Shown: positions 42,832-49,710 of the stretch, piece after piece
How the letters are laid out: the number at the start of each line of letters is the position of its first letter
Numbering within the stretch: the first letter of the stretch is position 1
DNA from: an uncultured Christensenella sp.
GTDB taxonomy: Bacteria > Bacillota > Clostridia > Christensenellales > Pumilibacteraceae
Assembly (NCBI GenBank): GCA_910578545.1
Contig: CAJTPT010000002.1
Location: forward strand, 124,001 to 188,000
Length of the DNA stretch: 64,000 bases
Direction of reading: 5' to 3'
Position numbers and translations under genes: made by a program
Notes under the pieces: model-generated
Seen by the model: only the letters and a program-made list of their open reading frames with translations
Databases searched by the model: none
What the model was told of the DNA's origin: nothing

Positions 42832-44370
42832 ATGGCTGAAAAAAAGGCGGCAGGGTCGTCAAAAAGCAAATCCGCAAAATCTGTAAAAAAAGACGCTCAA
42901 CCTAAAAAGACTCATTCAAAATCCGTAGCACACAGCAATAAACGTAAGGTTTTGTTCGTGGGATCGGAGGCTTTTCCGTTTGCGGGAACGGGCGGTTTGG
43001 GCGAGGTGCTCGGCAGTTTGCCGCGCGCGATAAATAACAGCGACGATTATGAGGCACGCGTCATTCTTCCGCTTTACGGAAGTTTTCCCGAAAACAGACG
43101 CGAGGATTTGGAATTTGTATGCTGGACTTTTATAGAGCTGTCTTGGCGGCACCAGTATTGCGGCCTCTTCCGCATAAAAGATGGTAATACCGTATTTTAC
43201 TTTATAGACAACGAGTACTATTTTAAGCGCAGTGGATTATACGGTCACGGTGACGACGGCGAACGGTTCGCTTTCTTTTGCCGTGCGGTATTGGAATTGC
43301 TTCCGCGCCTTGACTTTATGCCCGACGTTTTACATTGCAATGATTGGCAAACCGCACTCGTGCCAATATACTATAAGCTGTTTTATATGTACCGCGACTA
43401 CTGCGGCGGCATAAAAACGGTGTTTACCATTCACAACATTGAATATCAGGGCTGGTACAACCGTAGTATTATAGAGGACGTTTTCGGCATTCCCGATCGC
43501 GAATACGGAAGCTTGGAGCACTTCGGCGAAATCAATCTTATGAAGGCCGCAATCGACTATTCGGACGCGGTCAGTACGGTTAGCCCTACGTATGCCAAGG
43601 AAATAATGACAATGGAATATTCGCACGGCTTGGACGGCGATTTGGTACGCAATGCGCACAAGCTACGCGGCATACTTAACGGCATAGACACCGATACGTA
43701 CAATCCTCAAACCAACCCTGCATTGTACGCGCATTATAACGTGACCGATAAAAGAGGCAAGGCTATTAACAAAGCGGGACTGCAAAAGCAGTTGTGGTTG
43801 CCCGTAAGACAAGACGTGCCTGTTATAGCAATGATAACCAGACTTGCGTCACACAAGGGTTTGGATATAGTGAAAGCGGCTCTGCCCGAGCTTTTGTCGC
43901 GCGACGTGCAGGTAATTGTACTCGGCACGGGCGATTGGGAATACGAGCAGTATTTTACACACATGCAGGAAGCTTACGACGGCAAAATGCGGGCGCTTAT
44001 CGAGTTCAATAAGGATTTGTCGCACAAGATTTATGCGGGCGCCGATATGTTTTTGATGCCAAGCCGAAGCGAGCCTTGCGGCTTAAGCCAAATGATGGCT
44101 TGCAGATACGGCACTATCCCCATAGTGCGCGAAACGGGCGGACTCAAGGATTCCATTGTCGACGCATACAACGGCGATTTCGGCAACGGCTATAAGTTTG
44201 AGCACTATGCCGCCGATGATTTGTTAAACGCACTAAACCGCGCTATCGGCTTGTACTTGCACTATCACGACAAATGGGAAGGGCTTGTGGACAGGGCAAT
44301 GCGAACCGACTTCGGTTGGGACAACAGCGCCAAAGAATACGTCAAATTCTACAACGAATTATTAGGTTGA
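42832..44370 (+). CDS. glgA: Glycogen (starch) synthase with a Lys/Ser-rich N-terminal extension
   Basis: GT5 glycosyltransferase (512 aa) that extends alpha-1,4-glucan from ADP-glucose. The catalytic part starts near residue 38 (KVLFVGSEAFPF) and includes LHCNDWQTALVPIY, VFTIHNIEYQGW, ITRLASHKGLDI and the C-terminal MPSRSEPCGLSQM. The usual ADP-glucose-binding KTGGL reads GTGGL, with G52 in place of Lys. The first 35 residues are a Lys/Ser/Ala-rich tail not part of the fold. Third gene of the glg operon, with AAAGGAG ribosome site and a terminator downstream. Confidence 0.93.
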   Translation: MAEKKAAGSSKSKSAKSVKKDAQPKKTHSKSVAHSNKRKVLFVGSEAFPFAGTGGLGEVLGSLPRAINNSDDYEARVILPLYGSFPENRREDLEFVCWTFIELSWRHQYCGLFRIKDGNTVFYFIDNEYYFKRSGLYGHGDDGERFAFFCRAVLELLPRLDFMPDVLHCNDWQTALVPIYYKLFYMYRDYCGGIKTVFTIHNIEYQGWYNRSIIEDVFGIPDREYGSLEHFGEINLMKAAIDYSDAVSTVSPTYAKEIMTMEYSHGLDGDLVRNAHKLRGILNGIDTDTYNPQTNPALYAHYNVTDKRGKAINKAGLQKQLWLPVRQDVPVIAMITRLASHKGLDIVKAALPELLSRDVQVIVLGTGDWEYEQYFTHMQEAYDGKMRALIEFNKDLSHKIYAGADMFLMPSRSEPCGLSQMMACRYGTIPIVRETGGLKDSIVDAYNGDFGNGYKFEHYAADDLLNALNRAIGLYLHYHDKWEGLVDRAMRTDFGWDNSAKEYVKFYNELLG

Positions 44371-44380
44371 ATACAATGTT

Positions 44381-44409
44381 AAACGCACGACAAATCCGTG
44401 CGTTTTTTT
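44381..44409 (+). terminator. Intrinsic terminator of the glg operon
   Basis: AAACGCACG (44381-44389) pairs with CGTGCGTTT (44397-44405) around a 7-base loop, followed by T to 44409. Confidence 0.85.
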
Positions 44410-44432
44410 ATCGGAAAAAAGCGTTATATCCG

Positions 44433-44461
44433 TTGACAAACGACGCATAATATATTATAAT
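44433..44461 (+). promoter_or_regulatory. Perfect consensus promoter of the lexA cassette
   Basis: Exact TTGACA (44433-44438), 17-base spacer, exact TATAAT (44456-44461). Such a strong promoter fits a self-repressed gene. Confidence 0.85.
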
Positions 44462-44467
44462 TCTAAG

Positions 44468-44484
44468 TGTTACACTATGTAACA
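44468..44484 (+). promoter_or_regulatory. 17-bp palindrome at the lexA transcription start, candidate LexA operator
   Basis: TGTTAC-actat-GTAACA, arms 44468-44473 and 44479-44484, starting seven bases after the -10 so that it covers about +1 to +17. A repressor bound here would block transcription. It differs from the usual Firmicutes LexA box (CGAAC-n4-GTTCG), so it may be a lineage-specific version. Assignment to LexA rests on position. Confidence 0.55.
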
Positions 44485-44510
44485 TATAGCTTTATGTCGA
44501 GGTAATGTGT

Positions 44511-45110
44511 ATGCGCACAAAAGACGGCGCGTTAATGAACGGTATACTTTCCGAAATCAATTCATTTTATGCGGAAAATAGACGAACGCCATCGACGCGA
44601 GAACTTTCCCAAAAGCTTGGGTTCAGTCATACCACAATGGCGCGATATCTACGCGCAATGGGCGAGCTGTCCATTATAGAATATTCCGAAAACGGCATTT
44701 CGACCGATAGGATTGCAAAGTACGGTTCGGCATTTGTGGACGTGCCGCTTGTCGGTAGCGTGTCGTGCGGGTTGCCGTTACTTGCCGAGCAAAGTATCGA
44801 GGCTTATTTTCGTATGCCCGTTGAGCTTACCGGCGCGGGTGAATATTTCTTTCTCAAGGCGAACGGCGATTCCATGATTAACGCGGGTATATCGGACGGC
44901 GATCTCGTTCTTATCAGGCGCACGACCGCCGCCGATTCGGGAGATATAGTTGTTGCCGTCGTCGATAACGAAAATACGCTTAAACGGTTATATTATGACG
45001 AAAAAAGGCAGAAAATAATTCTACACGCCGAAAACCGTCGATACGCCGATATCGAGCTTGACGAGTGTCAAATCCAGGGTGTGGCAGTTAAGGTCATTAA
45101 GGATTTGTAA
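44511..45110 (+). CDS. lexA: LexA-type SOS repressor
   Basis: 199-aa LexA. The N-terminal winged helix (residues about 1-65) has the recognition part LSQKLGFSHTTMARYL. The C-terminal S24 self-cleavage domain has cleavage pair C86-G87 (VSCGLPL), nucleophile S121 (NGDSMINAG) and general base K158 (TLKRL), spaced as in E. coli LexA (84/85, 119, 156). The frame also contains an ATG at 44505, but CGAGG at 44498-44502 fits 44511. It is followed after 14 bases by a Y-family polymerase gene and then YolD, an SOS mutagenesis cassette that LexA itself probably controls. Confidence 0.92.
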   Translation: MRTKDGALMNGILSEINSFYAENRRTPSTRELSQKLGFSHTTMARYLRAMGELSIIEYSENGISTDRIAKYGSAFVDVPLVGSVSCGLPLLAEQSIEAYFRMPVELTGAGEYFFLKANGDSMINAGISDGDLVLIRRTTAADSGDIVVAVVDNENTLKRLYYDEKRQKIILHAENRRYADIELDECQIQGVAVKVIKDL

Positions 45111-45124
45111 TCAAAAGGATTGAT

Positions 45125-46402
45125 ATGCAGAACAAAGCGCGAACGTATTTTTGTATAGACATGAAAACGTTTTACGCGTCGGTCGAATGTGCCGAGCGCG
45201 GACTTAATCCGTTTGACACAAATCTTGTGGTCGCGGATCTTTCCCGCGGAAAAAATGCGCTGTGCCTTGCCGTTTCGCCTAAGATGAAAGCGCAAGGTAT
45301 ACGCAACCGCTGTCGCCTGTCCGAAATTCCAGATACGATCAAGTATATCGTTGCGCCGCCGCAAATGGCTCTTTATATCGAGTACGCGGCGGATATTTAT
45401 TCCATCTATCTCGATTATATTTCGCCGCAGGATATACACGTGTACTCGATAGATGAGGCGTTTATCGACGTGACCGACTATCTTAAGCTGTACCGCACCG
45501 ACGCGCAAAGCTTTGTTAAAAAGCTTATTGACATGATTGCGGCTGAAAAGCATATTCCTGCAACTGCGGGCGTCGGCACCAATATGTACTTAGCTAAAAT
45601 CGCACTTGATATTACGGCAAAAAAGAATAAATCGCATATCGGATTTTTGGACGAGCAAACGTACAAAGATACGCTGTGGGATCATCGACCGATTACAGAC
45701 TTTTGGCAGGTAGCGGCAGGCACGGCGGCGCGGCTTGCCAAGTTTGCAATTTACGATATGCGCGGGGTGGCTCACGCACCGCAAGAACTGTTATATAAAG
45801 AGTTTGGGGTAAATGCCGAGCTGTTAATCGATCACGCTTGGGGCAGAGAATCCTGCACTATTTCCGATATAAAAAACTACAAGAGCAAGTCGCATTCGGT
45901 ATCGTTTTCGCAAATATTACCGCGTGATTACAGCTTTGCAGAAGCGCGTATCGTCATGACGGAAATGGTACGCCAGGGCGCGTACGAGCTTTTAAAACGA
46001 CACGTCGTATCAGACCGAGTCAACATCTATGTCGGGTATTCCAAGAGTGAACGCCCGTCGGTAAACGCTTATTCCAATCTCGGCGTAACAACGGCATTGA
46101 ATTCGTTTTTCGAGCCGGAGGTTTTACGGTTGTTTGACGAGAATGTAGATAGAGTGACGCCTATACGTAGGCTGGGTATCGGCTTTGATAACGTTGTGGA
46201 CGAAGGTAAGGAAGGCTATAATCTTTTTACGGATATGACAGAGGTTGAAAGGGAAAAGAGTCGAGAGCGCGCGGTGCTCGGACTTAAAAAGAAGTACGGC
46301 AAAAATTCAGTGTTGGTCGGCACCGATTACTTGGACTGCGCCACTCAGCGCGAACGTAATACGTTTATCGGAGGACATCGAGCAGGTGATGAACAGAAGT
46401 GA
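45125..46402 (+). CDS. Y-family DNA polymerase (UvrX/UmuC-like)
   Basis: 425-aa translesion polymerase. Palm motif CIDMKTFYASVEC gives the first catalytic Asp, and YSIDEAFIDVTDY the second Asp-Glu pair; IAAEKHIPATAGVGTN and the little-finger region (SKSHSVSFSQILPRDY) follow. The group is the Firmicutes UvrX/YqjW type found next to YolD. AAAGGA ribosome site upstream. It overlaps yolD by 14 bases and shares the lexA promoter, so DNA damage should induce it. Confidence 0.9.
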   Translation: MQNKARTYFCIDMKTFYASVECAERGLNPFDTNLVVADLSRGKNALCLAVSPKMKAQGIRNRCRLSEIPDTIKYIVAPPQMALYIEYAADIYSIYLDYISPQDIHVYSIDEAFIDVTDYLKLYRTDAQSFVKKLIDMIAAEKHIPATAGVGTNMYLAKIALDITAKKNKSHIGFLDEQTYKDTLWDHRPITDFWQVAAGTAARLAKFAIYDMRGVAHAPQELLYKEFGVNAELLIDHAWGRESCTISDIKNYKSKSHSVSFSQILPRDYSFAEARIVMTEMVRQGAYELLKRHVVSDRVNIYVGYSKSERPSVNAYSNLGVTTALNSFFEPEVLRLFDENVDRVTPIRRLGIGFDNVVDEGKEGYNLFTDMTEVEREKSRERAVLGLKKKYGKNSVLVGTDYLDCATQRERNTFIGGHRAGDEQK

Positions 46403-46703
46403 CCGCGCCAAACAGTTTATGCCATTCGACGCAATGAAGGGATTAAAAGAAGCTCTGCGCGAAAGAGAAGAACGGCACAGTCGTGTGGATAAACGCATTC
46501 TTTCGGATGAAAATATACAAAAAATTTCCAATCAGCTACAGCGGCTTTCTGTCGGTGATTGCATTTCCGTAACGTGTTATAGGGGATTTCATGAGATTGT
46601 GCTGCCGGGTAAGCTTACTCAAATTGACTTTGCATTTAAATTTATTTATGTAAATGACGAAAAAATTTTATTTGACGATATATATGATATCAAAATTTTA
46701 TAA
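46389..46703 (+). CDS. YolD-like protein
   Basis: 104-aa YolD-family protein, found with Y-family polymerases in Firmicutes and predicted to be a UmuD-like partner; biochemical role not established. The family core DRAKQFMPFDAMKGLKEALR opens the protein, followed by a beta-rich second half. The reading frame extends upstream to 46245 inside the polymerase gene, but the ATG at 46389 gives the standard N terminus. The AT-rich region after the stop holds a new promoter. Confidence 0.85.
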   Translation: MNRSDRAKQFMPFDAMKGLKEALREREERHSRVDKRILSDENIQKISNQLQRLSVGDCISVTCYRGFHEIVLPGKLTQIDFAFKFIYVNDEKILFDDIYDIKIL

Positions 46704-46754
46704 TAGTTTATTATTCGATTTTTGCGACAATTATTAATCAAAATTTTTTTGTGT

Positions 46755-46783
46755 TTGACAAAATTTCGATTTTTTGCTACAAT
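46755..46783 (+). promoter_or_regulatory. Strong promoter upstream of the decayed MATE locus
   Basis: Exact TTGACA (46755-46760), 17-base spacer, TACAAT (46778-46783). Transcription would start near 46790 and run into the structured leader. Confidence 0.75.
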
Positions 46784-46789
46784 ACTATA

Positions 46790-46887
46790 GAACACAACGA
46801 CACAAGTTGCGGATTCCCGCGTAAATCTGATTACGGTACAGTGTTACGGTAATTGGTTTGCGATTGGAATGCGCAACTTATTTTTTT
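46790..46887 (+). ncRNA. Structured leader or small RNA ending in a terminator
   Basis: Predicted transcript of about 98 bases. Outer stem AAGTTGCG (46804-46811) pairs with CGCAACTT (46872-46879), continued by TTCC/GGAA; inner stems CGC..AAA/TTT-GCG, ATTAC/GTAAT and GTA/TAC nest inside. The outer stem is followed by seven T (46881-46887), so it should terminate. It could be an attenuator or riboswitch of the MATE gene or a free small RNA. It resembles no riboswitch class that I recognise. Confidence 0.5.
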
Positions 46888-46897
46888 GCCAAAAATA

Positions 46898-47157
46898 AAG
46901 TTTGCTGTCGTTATTGGTCAGCGCACTATATAACATTGTCGATCAAATATTCGTCGGCAACAGCGAGCTTAGCGTTTTGGGTAATGCTGCAACGGGCGTA
47001 GTGTTTCCCATTTTCATTATAGCGCAGGCTTTTGCGTGATGGATAGGCGACGGATGTGCGGCGTATCTCAATATCTGCCAGGGCAAAAAGAACGCGCAAA
47101 ATGCGCACAAATCGATAGCTATGGGGCTAATGTTTACGGTTATCGCAAGCGTGGTAA
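46898..47157 (+). pseudogene. MATE-family efflux transporter remnant
   Basis: Fragment of the N-terminal part of a MATE multidrug/Na+ antiporter. The frame from 46914 gives LYNIVDQIFVGNSELSVLG and NAATGVVFPIFIIAQAFA, then an in-frame TGA where a Trp is expected, then WIGDGCAAYLNICQGKKNAQ. A frameshift near 46915 separates it from the first residues. About 80 of some 450 residues remain and the rest is gone, joined directly to a kinase-like remnant. The promoter and leader upstream are intact, so decay is probably recent. Confidence 0.8.
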
Positions 47158-47514
47158 GTCAAGCGGTTATAGCTCAAGACAAGGCAATCAATCTAATAGC
47201 CGATAGAGGTGGGTGCGTAATCGTTGGCAGAGCGGCTGATTGTTCTACGCGATCGACCCGAGCTTGTTAGAGCATTTATTTATGCACCGGATAATTATCG
47301 TATTTCGCTCATAGCCGAACTTTACGGGGATAGTACTTGTGACGCGCAAAAGAACATGAAAAAATCGGATAAGGCGCGCCGCTTACTATAAAAATATATC
47401 CAACCGTAAATGGGGCGATGTATACAACTATGACGTTGCAATAGACAGCTCGATTGGTTTAGAACAAACTGCCGCGTTGATTGCAGATTATGTAATTCAC
47501 AAGACAAAAAAATA
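47158..47514 (+). pseudogene. Cytidylate-kinase-like protein remnant
   Basis: C-terminal two thirds of a cytidylate-kinase-like family protein, broken by two frameshifts. Frame one reads AINLIADRGGCVIVGRAADC; frame two VLRDRPELVRAFIYAPDNYR to KKSDKARR; frame three YYKNISNRKWGDVYNYDVAI to the final stop. The N-terminal P-loop part is missing; it is fused to the MATE remnant by what looks like a deletion. Cytidylate-kinase-like genes and MATE genes are common clostridial neighbours, so an original two-gene locus is likely. Confidence 0.75.
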
Positions 47515-47621
47515 AATATTCCATATTTATTCGGGAAATTTAATAACTTTTAATAAAACAAAAAAAACGGTTGACGACACGTAAAGGTATGGAATAAAAG
47601 ATAAATCGTTATAGAGCACAT

Positions 47622-47667
47622 ATAAAAACACACGCAGGAGAGGAGCCAACGCTCTCTCTACGTGTGT
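47622..47667 (-). terminator. Intrinsic terminator after tRNA-Leu
   Basis: ACACACG (47628-47634) pairs with CGTGTGT (47661-47667) with further GAGAG/CTCTC pairing inside. On the minus strand the stem is followed by five T, just past the tRNA-Leu 3' end. Confidence 0.75.
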
Positions 47668-47669
47668 CT

Positions 47670-47756
47670 TGGTGCCGCTGACCGGACTTGAACCGGTACG
47701 GGCTTTCACCCGAGGGATTTTAAGTCCCTTGCGTCTGCCTATTCCACCACAGCGGC
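47670..47756 (-). tRNA. tRNA-Leu (anticodon UAA), CCA encoded
   Basis: 87-base class II tRNA on the minus strand. Acceptor GCCGCTG pairs with CAGCGGC; anticodon loop CTTAAAA gives UAA; T-arm GGTTCAAGTCC. The long variable arm fits leucine, and CCA is encoded at 47672-47670. Confidence 0.95.
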
Positions 47757-47762
47757 CAAAAT

Positions 47763-47799
47763 AAAAAACGCACTTACCGTACGGCTTAATGCGTTTTTT
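47763..47799 (-). terminator. Terminator-like hairpin between tRNA-Cys and tRNA-Leu
   Basis: AAAAAACGCA (47763-47772) pairs with TGCGTTTTTT (47790-47799). On the minus strand it starts at the tRNA-Cys CCA end and would stop transcription before tRNA-Leu. It is symmetrical and could work in both directions. Confidence 0.65.
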
Positions 47800-47872
47800 G
47801 GAGGCACCACCCGGATTTGAACCGGGGGTTAGGGCTTTGCAGGCCCCTGCCTTACCACTTGGCTATGGTGCC
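47799..47872 (-). tRNA. tRNA-Cys (anticodon GCA), CCA encoded
   Basis: 74-base tRNA on the minus strand. Acceptor GGCACCA...TGGTGCC; anticodon loop CTGCAAA gives GCA; T-loop GGTTCAAATCC; CCA encoded. Confidence 0.95.
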
Positions 47873-47891
47873 GTACAGTATTATATGCAAA

Positions 47892-47968
47892 TGGTGGGAA
47901 CAATAGGACTCGAACCTATGACCCTCTGCTTGTAAGGCAGATGCTCTCCCAGCTGAGCTATGCTCCCA
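47892..47968 (-). tRNA. tRNA-Val (anticodon UAC), CCA encoded
   Basis: 77-base tRNA on the minus strand. 5' TGGGAGC acceptor, D-arm AGCTCAGCTGGGAGAGC, anticodon loop CTTACAA gives UAC, T-loop GGTTCGAGTCC, CCA encoded. First gene of the tRNA cluster. Confidence 0.95.
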
Positions 47969-47979
47969 GACGCTTTACT

Positions 47980-48008
47980 ATAATATCAAATTGAAAATAA
48001 AAAATCAA
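47980..48008 (-). promoter_or_regulatory. Promoter of the tRNA cluster
   Basis: On the minus strand: TTGATT (48008-48003), 17-base spacer, TATTAT (47985-47980), 12 bases before the 5' end of tRNA-Val. Confidence 0.7.
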
Positions 48009-48148
48009 CCTTTTTTGTATGACTTTTCAAAATTTTTTATTCTTTTTTGACTGCTCGATATTTTAAATGCCTTTTGCGTGCGTAAAACGGCTATCGGTTT
48101 CATACAATAGCTATGTGCCACCGAGGTCGACGCCCGGTAAGGAGAGGT

Positions 48149-48901
48149 ATGTATCAAATAACGATCAGCGTAAACGACGACAGAGCGGATTGGTTATATT
48201 CCGTTGACGAGGTAATTAAGAATAAGCTGCAAAACTGTTTTGCCGTGTCCGCTTTAAACACAAGCGGAAAACGGGTTTACTGTTCGTTTGGATGTGAAGC
48301 GCAGTCGCGTACGCAAATGCTAAGCGCGATCAAAGACGGCTTAGTGGAAATGTTCGGTGTTGTAGGCAAATTCGATTTTATAAAGCACAACCTCGTTCTA
48401 GGCCTTCCTCAAACCAATTACGAGCTGTTACTGCATACTCTCGTCGCATTCGATCGCGAAAACGAGCACAAGCTGTTAAATCGCGTTATTCAAGTAAAGG
48501 ACAACATGACGCTCGATGGCATATTTAATTTCAAGCTAGGCGAGCTCAAAGAGCGGTGGCTTGAAATATGCAATCTTACGCGCAATAACGGCGTGTATCT
48601 TTACGACGACGAAACGTATAACGAATTACTTCGGTTTCTTATTAGCGCGGTCAATCCCAAAATAAACAAGTTGACAGTAAAGGAATATAACGGCAGATAC
48701 AATCTTTCGGGCGCGTTTAAAAACAGCGTGCTCGATATAGACGTTATCGACAGCGCCGAGCTAATGTACTATTTGATCGACCTTGCACCGCTCGAATTGG
48801 TGATTGACGGTGGAATAACAAATAATGAATTATGCAAGCGTTTGGTGGGGATATTTGATGCAAAAACCAAAAACAGCGCAATAAATAAGACAAAAAAATA
48901 A
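48149..48901 (+). CDS. YtxC-like sporulation protein (putative)
   Basis: 250-aa protein, mostly helical and soluble. The central stretch TLDGIFNFKLGELKERWLEI resembles the YtxC pattern (IdGFvrFRLkdY...), followed by YNELLRFLISAVNPKINKL, which matches the position of the YtxC 'EYxxFIxLLxYFV' block. YtxC is a sporulation protein of unknown role in Bacillus and Clostridium. The frame is open to an ATG at 48113, but AAGGAGAGGT fits the ATG at 48149. CATACAATA at 48101-48109 resembles a sporulation sigma -10 (CATANNNTA), without a clear -35. Confidence 0.5.
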   Translation: MYQITISVNDDRADWLYSVDEVIKNKLQNCFAVSALNTSGKRVYCSFGCEAQSRTQMLSAIKDGLVEMFGVVGKFDFIKHNLVLGLPQTNYELLLHTLVAFDRENEHKLLNRVIQVKDNMTLDGIFNFKLGELKERWLEICNLTRNNGVYLYDDETYNELLRFLISAVNPKINKLTVKEYNGRYNLSGAFKNSVLDIDVIDSAELMYYLIDLAPLELVIDGGITNNELCKRLVGIFDAKTKNSAINKTKK

Positions 48902-48931
48902 GAAAATCGCCTTATACTTGTTGCCAATCGT

Positions 48932-48960
48932 TTGATTTATCTTTTTAAATGTGCTATAAT
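48932..48960 (+). promoter_or_regulatory. Sigma-A type promoter of yajC
   Basis: TTGATT (48932-48937), 17-base spacer, exact TATAAT (48955-48960), about 25 bases of leader before the yajC ATG. Confidence 0.75.
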
Positions 48961-48990
48961 CTACGTATTCTGTTTTTAGGAGAATTAAGT

Positions 48991-49653
48991 ATGGTCAAGT
49001 TTTCTTTTATAAACGCCGTAGATCCCACTACCATAATTTTTATGGTAATGCTCGGATTGTTGATAGTAGCGTTGCTTGTCGTTCCGTTCTTTACCAATAA
49101 AAAACGCGCCAAACAAACCGATGAACTTCACCGCTCGCTTCAGCCCGGCGATCTTGTTAAAACTATCGGCGGCGTAATCGGCACCATCATCGAGATTCGC
49201 GAAATTTCGCCCGTCGATAAAGAAATGGTTATAGAGACCGGTGTAGGCGATAATAAGACCACTATGACATTTGATATTCAAGCGCTTTATCAGGTTATGA
49301 GCCGCTCGAGCACCATCGTTCCCGTTGAGGAGCCTAAGCGCGAAGAAGAGCCTCATGAGGAACCCGCTCCGGTTGTCGCGCCTATAGAAGAACAGCCCGT
49401 TCCTGCTGTTGAAGAAACCAAGCCTGTAGAAGAAGCTCAACCCGTAGCGGAAGAGCCTACATCTAATGCGGAACAACCCGCCGAAGAGCCCGCCGTTGTC
49501 GAACAAGCGGCTACTGAAGAGCCTACGTCCGATGCGACACCCAAAGCAACTGCACCCAAAAAGAAGCCTGCTAACAGCGGAGCAAAAAAGAGTAGCGGTA
49601 CCAAATCGAGTAGCGCTAAGTCAGCCGGCGCAAAGACGCAAAACAAGAAATAA
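48991..49653 (+). CDS. yajC: Preprotein translocase subunit YajC with a long low-complexity tail
   Basis: Single-span membrane protein of the Sec holocomplex, partner of SecDF. The family core is residues about 1-110: helix IIFMVMLGLLIVALLVVPFF, then QTDELHRSLQPGDLVKTIGG and GVIGTIIEI. YajC normally stops near 100 aa; this one has 220, with about 110 extra residues, first Glu/Pro/Ala/Val-rich, then Lys/Ser/Ala-rich. The start at 48991 is set by TAGGAGAA. secD and secF lie 2.2 kb downstream, separated by the SCIFF genes. Confidence 0.88.
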   Translation: MVKFSFINAVDPTTIIFMVMLGLLIVALLVVPFFTNKKRAKQTDELHRSLQPGDLVKTIGGVIGTIIEIREISPVDKEMVIETGVGDNKTTMTFDIQALYQVMSRSSTIVPVEEPKREEEPHEEPAPVVAPIEEQPVPAVEETKPVEEAQPVAEEPTSNAEQPAEEPAVVEQAATEEPTSDATPKATAPKKKPANSGAKKSSGTKSSSAKSAGAKTQNKK

Positions 49654-49676
49654 TTAAACACGAATATTTAAAAATC

Positions 49677-49710
49677 CCTCCGCATACTGTAAAGTGTACG
49701 GAGGTTTTTT
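49677..49710 (+). terminator. Terminator of yajC whose 3' arm is the next Shine-Dalgarno
   Basis: CCTCCG (49677-49682) pairs with CGGAGG (49699-49704), with ATAC/GTGT inside, then six T (49705-49710). GGAGG is the ribosome site of the gene starting at 49711, and the T run is its spacer. Confidence 0.75.

Noticed and set aside
46980..47045. In-frame TGA in the MATE fragment at a Trp position, suggesting TGA is read as Trp (code 4 or 25)
   Set aside because: Several intact genes (nadK, xseB, recG) end in TGA with overlapping downstream starts, and the MATE fragment also has frameshifts and a large deletion. Decay explains it better.
47527..47709. Minus-strand ORF covering part of tRNA-Leu
   Set aside because: It overlaps the tRNA and its terminator and has no recognisable domain.
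49340..49653. YajC tail as a frameshift or fusion artefact
   Set aside because: The tail is in frame, compositionally ordered (Glu/Pro then Lys/Ser), and ends at a stop just before a proper terminator; similar charged tails occur on other proteins here.
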